Assembly: GCA_964504195.1 (NCBI GenBank)
Contig: CAZDDI010000038.1
Span: forward strand, 1 to 41,144
Direction: 5' to 3'
DNA: 41,144 nt
Source of the DNA: CAZDDI01 sp964504195
GTDB lineage: Bacteria > Chloroflexota > Anaerolineae > B4-G1 > SLSP01
The translations under genes and the position numbers were made by a program. Positions 38,834-41,144 of this stretch are shown here, piece after piece (position 1 is the stretch's first letter; every line of letters starts with the position of its first letter). The notes under the pieces are model-generated. The model was not told the DNA's origin. It searched no databases and worked only from the letters and a program-made list of their open reading frames with translations.

Positions 38834-40380
38834 ACAGAGTGTTCCTCTTGCGCCGCTGTAGGCAGAGTCGCCAAAAACTCACCGCGCAAGGCCTGCCGCA
38901 GCGCCGTCCGATCATCCCAGGGGTATTCTTCCGTGCCAAAGCACATGCTCTGCTCATGGCCTTTGCCACAGGTGATGACAACATCCCCGGCGCGTGCCAA
39001 CCGCGCTGCGTGGAGCAGGGCCTTGCCGCGATCAGGAACACGCCAGAAGCTCTCTCCCTCGTGGCGACCACCATCTTCCAGAGCTTGCGCCGTCTCCGCC
39101 ATAATCGCTGCGAGCGATTCCGTGCGCGGGTCTTCCGCCGTAATCACGGTCACGTCGGCCAGCGCCGCCGCCACCTCCCCCATCATACGCCGCTTTTGCC
39201 GATCACGCAAGCCTGCACATCCAAAAACAGTGATGACGCGCCCGCCAGGAGCCGCTAAGCGGCGAGCCGCCTGAAGCACCCGCTGAAGCGCGTTAGGCGT
39301 ATGGGCAAAATCCACGATAGCTGTAAAGTCTTGGCCCTCGTCAATACGCTCCATGCGGCCCGGAACCCCAGTCACCGCAGCGACACCATCGCGCACCGCC
39401 GCCGGGGATACGTCCAGCGCCAATGCCGTTGTCGCCGCAGCGAGGATATTGCTCACATTGTAATCGCCCACCAGTGGTGAGACGATTTCCAGCTCCCCCC
39501 AGCCACCCTCCAGAATGAACCGTAGCCCTTGCGGGGTATGCCGCACGTCCTGCGCTGTCACATCCACATCCTCACGCTCCACACCGTAGGTGTACTGTTG
39601 CTCCACAGCTATCGCCCGCAAATACTCATAGGAGCCGGGATCGTCTGCATTCAGCACGGCCACTTTGGATACGCCGGGCTTGCGCGCAGAGGCCGCCAAC
39701 CCGCGAAAGAGCTGCGACTTGGCCTCACGGTAGGCCTCCCAGGAACCGTGATAATCAAGGTGCTCGTGCGTAAGGTTGGTAATCACCGCCACATCAAAAT
39801 CGCACCCGGCGAGACGTTGCTGCACCAGCCCATGCGAGGTAGTCTCCAACACTGCGTGAGTGGCCCCGGCCTGCACCATCCGCGCGAGGTAGCCCTGCAT
39901 CGCATCCGCGTGCGGAGTAGTGGTGTGCAAGCCCGTATCGTAACTTTCATCACCAATTTGCGCATTGACCGTACTGACCATGCCGGCCTTGATCCCCGCA
40001 GCGCGCAGAATCGCATAGAGCAGGTTGGTGGTCGTGGTTTTGCCATCGGTACCAGTGATGCCAATGAGTGTCATCCGGCGCGCAGGGAAGCCTTGCAACG
40101 CCGCGTGCAGCCAGCCCAACGTCTCCCGCGCATCCGGAACGATGGCATACGGCACAGGCAATGGCGCAGGCAATGGACGCTCGCCCACCACAGCAAGCGC
40201 GCCCGCTGCTACCGCCTGAGGGATGTAATTGTGCCCATCCACTGTAAGCCCAGGGATTGCCACGAACACATAGCCAGGCCGCACCTGGCGTGAATCATCG
40301 CTCACGCCAGCAACATACACTCCGGCGGGTATATCTTCGACAAAAACCGGCAAACTGGTGAACAACTCCTGCAATAACAT
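38830..40380 (-). CDS. murE: UDP-N-acetylmuramoyl-tripeptide synthetase (MurE)
   Basis: The 516-aa cytoplasmic ligase adds the third amino acid to UDP-MurNAc-L-Ala-D-Glu in peptidoglycan synthesis. It shows the ATP loop G110-T-D-G-K-T-T-T117, the carbamylated lysine region 'REAKSQLF' (K221), and 'IVDFAHTPNAL'. The amino-acid selectivity motif, DNPR in diaminopimelate enzymes, reads E416-D-P-R419 here. Arg is kept but the first two residues change, so the added residue (diaminopimelate, lysine or ornithine) is uncertain. Start 40380 is chosen because GGGGGAG lies upstream; an in-frame ATG at 40389 is an alternative. The promoter is at 40413-40440. A GT4 gene follows. Confidence 0.95.
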   Translation of the reverse strand: MLLQELFTSLPVFVEDIPAGVYVAGVSDDSRQVRPGYVFVAIPGLTVDGHNYIPQAVAAGALAVVGERPLPAPLPVPYAIVPDARETLGWLHAALQGFPARRMTLIGITGTDGKTTTTNLLYAILRAAGIKAGMVSTVNAQIGDESYDTGLHTTTPHADAMQGYLARMVQAGATHAVLETTSHGLVQQRLAGCDFDVAVITNLTHEHLDYHGSWEAYREAKSQLFRGLAASARKPGVSKVAVLNADDPGSYEYLRAIAVEQQYTYGVEREDVDVTAQDVRHTPQGLRFILEGGWGELEIVSPLVGDYNVSNILAAATTALALDVSPAAVRDGVAAVTGVPGRMERIDEGQDFTAIVDFAHTPNALQRVLQAARRLAAPGGRVITVFGCAGLRDRQKRRMMGEVAAALADVTVITAEDPRTESLAAIMAETAQALEDGGRHEGESFWRVPDRGKALLHAARLARAGDVVITCGKGHEQSMCFGTEEYPWDDRTALRQALRGEFLATLPTAAQEEHSV

Positions 40381-40412
40381 CCTCTCCCCCATCACAAAGG
40401 TATCCCGCAAGT

Positions 40413-40440
40413 GTTATACTCGATTTTAGCCAAATTTCAA
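40413..40440 (-). promoter_or_regulatory. Promoter of murE
   Basis: On the minus strand TTGAAA (40435-40440), 16 nt, TATAAC (40413-40418). It lies 33 nt upstream of the start at 40380. Confidence 0.6.
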
Positions 40441-40782
40441 GACGGCACGACGCGCAAAGCAGAGCTGATTAAACCGTGATTGATTTGGGTGTGTTTCATT
40501 TCAGTTATGGAACGAAAACTGGCGCGGGCAGAGATCGACCAAAGCGTGCTAGGGCCGGTCTCCGACCGCGCCCCTCCCAAGTAAGAAAAACGTGACACAA
40601 GCGAAGATCAAGCGGGGCATGATAGATAGCTATAAAAGTGACTTCAGCCGCTCTAGGGAAGCGCAAGCCACGGCGCATTCAGAAATTCCGCCGTCGCGCC
40701 AAGCAGGCAAACACCGACCCTAGTTTCAGCAAGCTCAAGCAGCATCGAGCGCATTTCCGGATAGGCCCTAAAGCCTGCTTCG
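40441..40782. other. Intergenic region with a repeat and no clear gene
   Basis: This 342-nt stretch has CTAGGGCCGGTCTCC (40549-40563), the inverted copy of the repeat at 35738-35762. A weak 24-codon frame at 40507-40584 runs through the repeat. I see no tRNA or strong terminator. It might be a decayed gene or element. Confidence 0.4.
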
Positions 40783-41144
40783 CTAAAAGAATTTCAGACT
40801 TTTTGGCAAGAAAACCCGCACAAAATCCGCTAACCCAATGCTTAGCAACCTCCCCGGAAATAACACCAGCAAAAGTACCAGCAGAAACCGGTTTAGATTA
40901 TCCGAAACTCTAAAGGGATTATTAACCCAGCCGCCAAACCACCCCAAATTTGAACGGTCAGGGAGCGGTTTGACAAAATAAGCCAGCAAAAGATAGGGAA
41001 CCTCAAAAATTAACACTGTGAGTAACCAGCCCAACAAGTATGGAGTGCCGCGCCAACGCATGTACATAGACACAATTGGGAATAAAGTTATAACTCGACT
41101 TTTGCACCTTAACAAAGAATACTCCACCAGCCAAAAACCGGCTG
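40783..41144 (-). CDS. Partial membrane protein of unknown family
   Basis: The frame is open to the window edge on the minus strand, so the N-terminus lies outside. The visible 120 residues have two strong hydrophobic stretches, 'YLLGWLLTVLIFEVPYLLLAYF' and 'FLLVLLLVLFPGRLLSIGL', each fit for a membrane span, with a polar loop 'PDRSNLGWFGGWVNNPFRVSDNLNR' between. I do not recognise the family. A GTG at 41127 could start it, but the upstream codons (AGFWLVEYSLL) also look like protein, so I treat it as partial. A plus-strand frame over it (40638-40913) looks like a shadow. Confidence 0.5.
   Translation of the reverse strand, partial: AGFWLVEYSLLRCKSRVITLFPIVSMYMRWRGTPYLLGWLLTVLIFEVPYLLLAYFVKPLPDRSNLGWFGGWVNNPFRVSDNLNRFLLVLLLVLFPGRLLSIGLADFVRVFLPKSLKFF

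Noticed and set aside
40638..40913. Plus-strand frame of 91 codons near the right edge
   Set aside because: It has a basic, unstructured product and no ribosome site, and overlaps a more plausible membrane protein on the other strand.

Overview
The window is a single stretch of bacterial chromosome. I infer a member of the Chloroflexota, probably Anaerolineae-like. The grounds are GC-rich genes with AT-rich gaps full of short palindromic repeat families, a tandem MinD-like/zinc-finger/PrsW/cyclase locus, a YnjB-type transporter, a DUF255 protein, and gene styles typical of that group. This placement comes from overall resemblance and was not tested. No rRNA, CRISPR array, prophage or transposase was seen.

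Layout, left to right. (1) 1-7422: a small lipoprotein, then a minus-strand transport operon. It reads YnjB-like binding lipoprotein, two permeases, ATPase, nucleoside hydrolase. It is interrupted by an AT-rich DUF6304 gene, by a composite miniature element with an apparent 6-bp target duplication (5803-6062), and by a nested palindrome (3013-3237). (2) 7566-10069: a TIGR04282/TIGR04283 glycosyltransferase pair and a kinase-fold phosphotransferase with an altered catalytic loop. (3) 10135-18608: the most interesting block, all on the minus strand. It holds two MinD-like ATPases, a zinc-finger protein, a small helix-rich protein, a PrsW-type membrane protease, a 1290-aa cyclase built like animal soluble adenylyl cyclase (two complementary half-sites, AAA ATPase, TPR-like tail), and a cyclic-nucleotide-binding protein. 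This could be an undescribed cAMP/positioning-ATPase signalling module. (4) 18738-26897: a C-S lyase, DUF3795, GyrI-like protein, LLM flavoprotein, transglutaminase, a MerR regulator carrying two GyrI-like domains, a membrane-anchored serine hydrolase and a nitroreductase. The MerR gene and the nitroreductase share near-identical 19-bp-spacer MerR-type promoters. (5) 26978-29200: a NotI-like restriction-modification system with a small companion gene. (6) 29370-35195: uvrA behind a LexA-like palindrome, a DUF255 thioredoxin-fold protein, and a response regulator. (7) 35420-41144: tRNA-His and tRNA-Arg with a promoter and a strong terminator, a TolB-like propeller fused to an M15-like peptidase domain, a GT4 glycosyltransferase overlapping murE, and a partial membrane protein at the edge.

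How the genes may work together. The transporter operon probably imports a small ligand, and the nucleoside hydrolase hints that it is nucleoside-like. The cyclase should make a cyclic nucleotide that the neighbouring cNMP-binding protein senses, with the MinD pair, zinc finger and PrsW as candidate partners. The MerR protein probably senses a small or amphipathic molecule and controls itself and the nitroreductase. The LexA-like boxes before uvrA and the stand-alone GyrI-like gene suggest a shared DNA-damage response. All functional links are inferred from sequence motifs and gene order.
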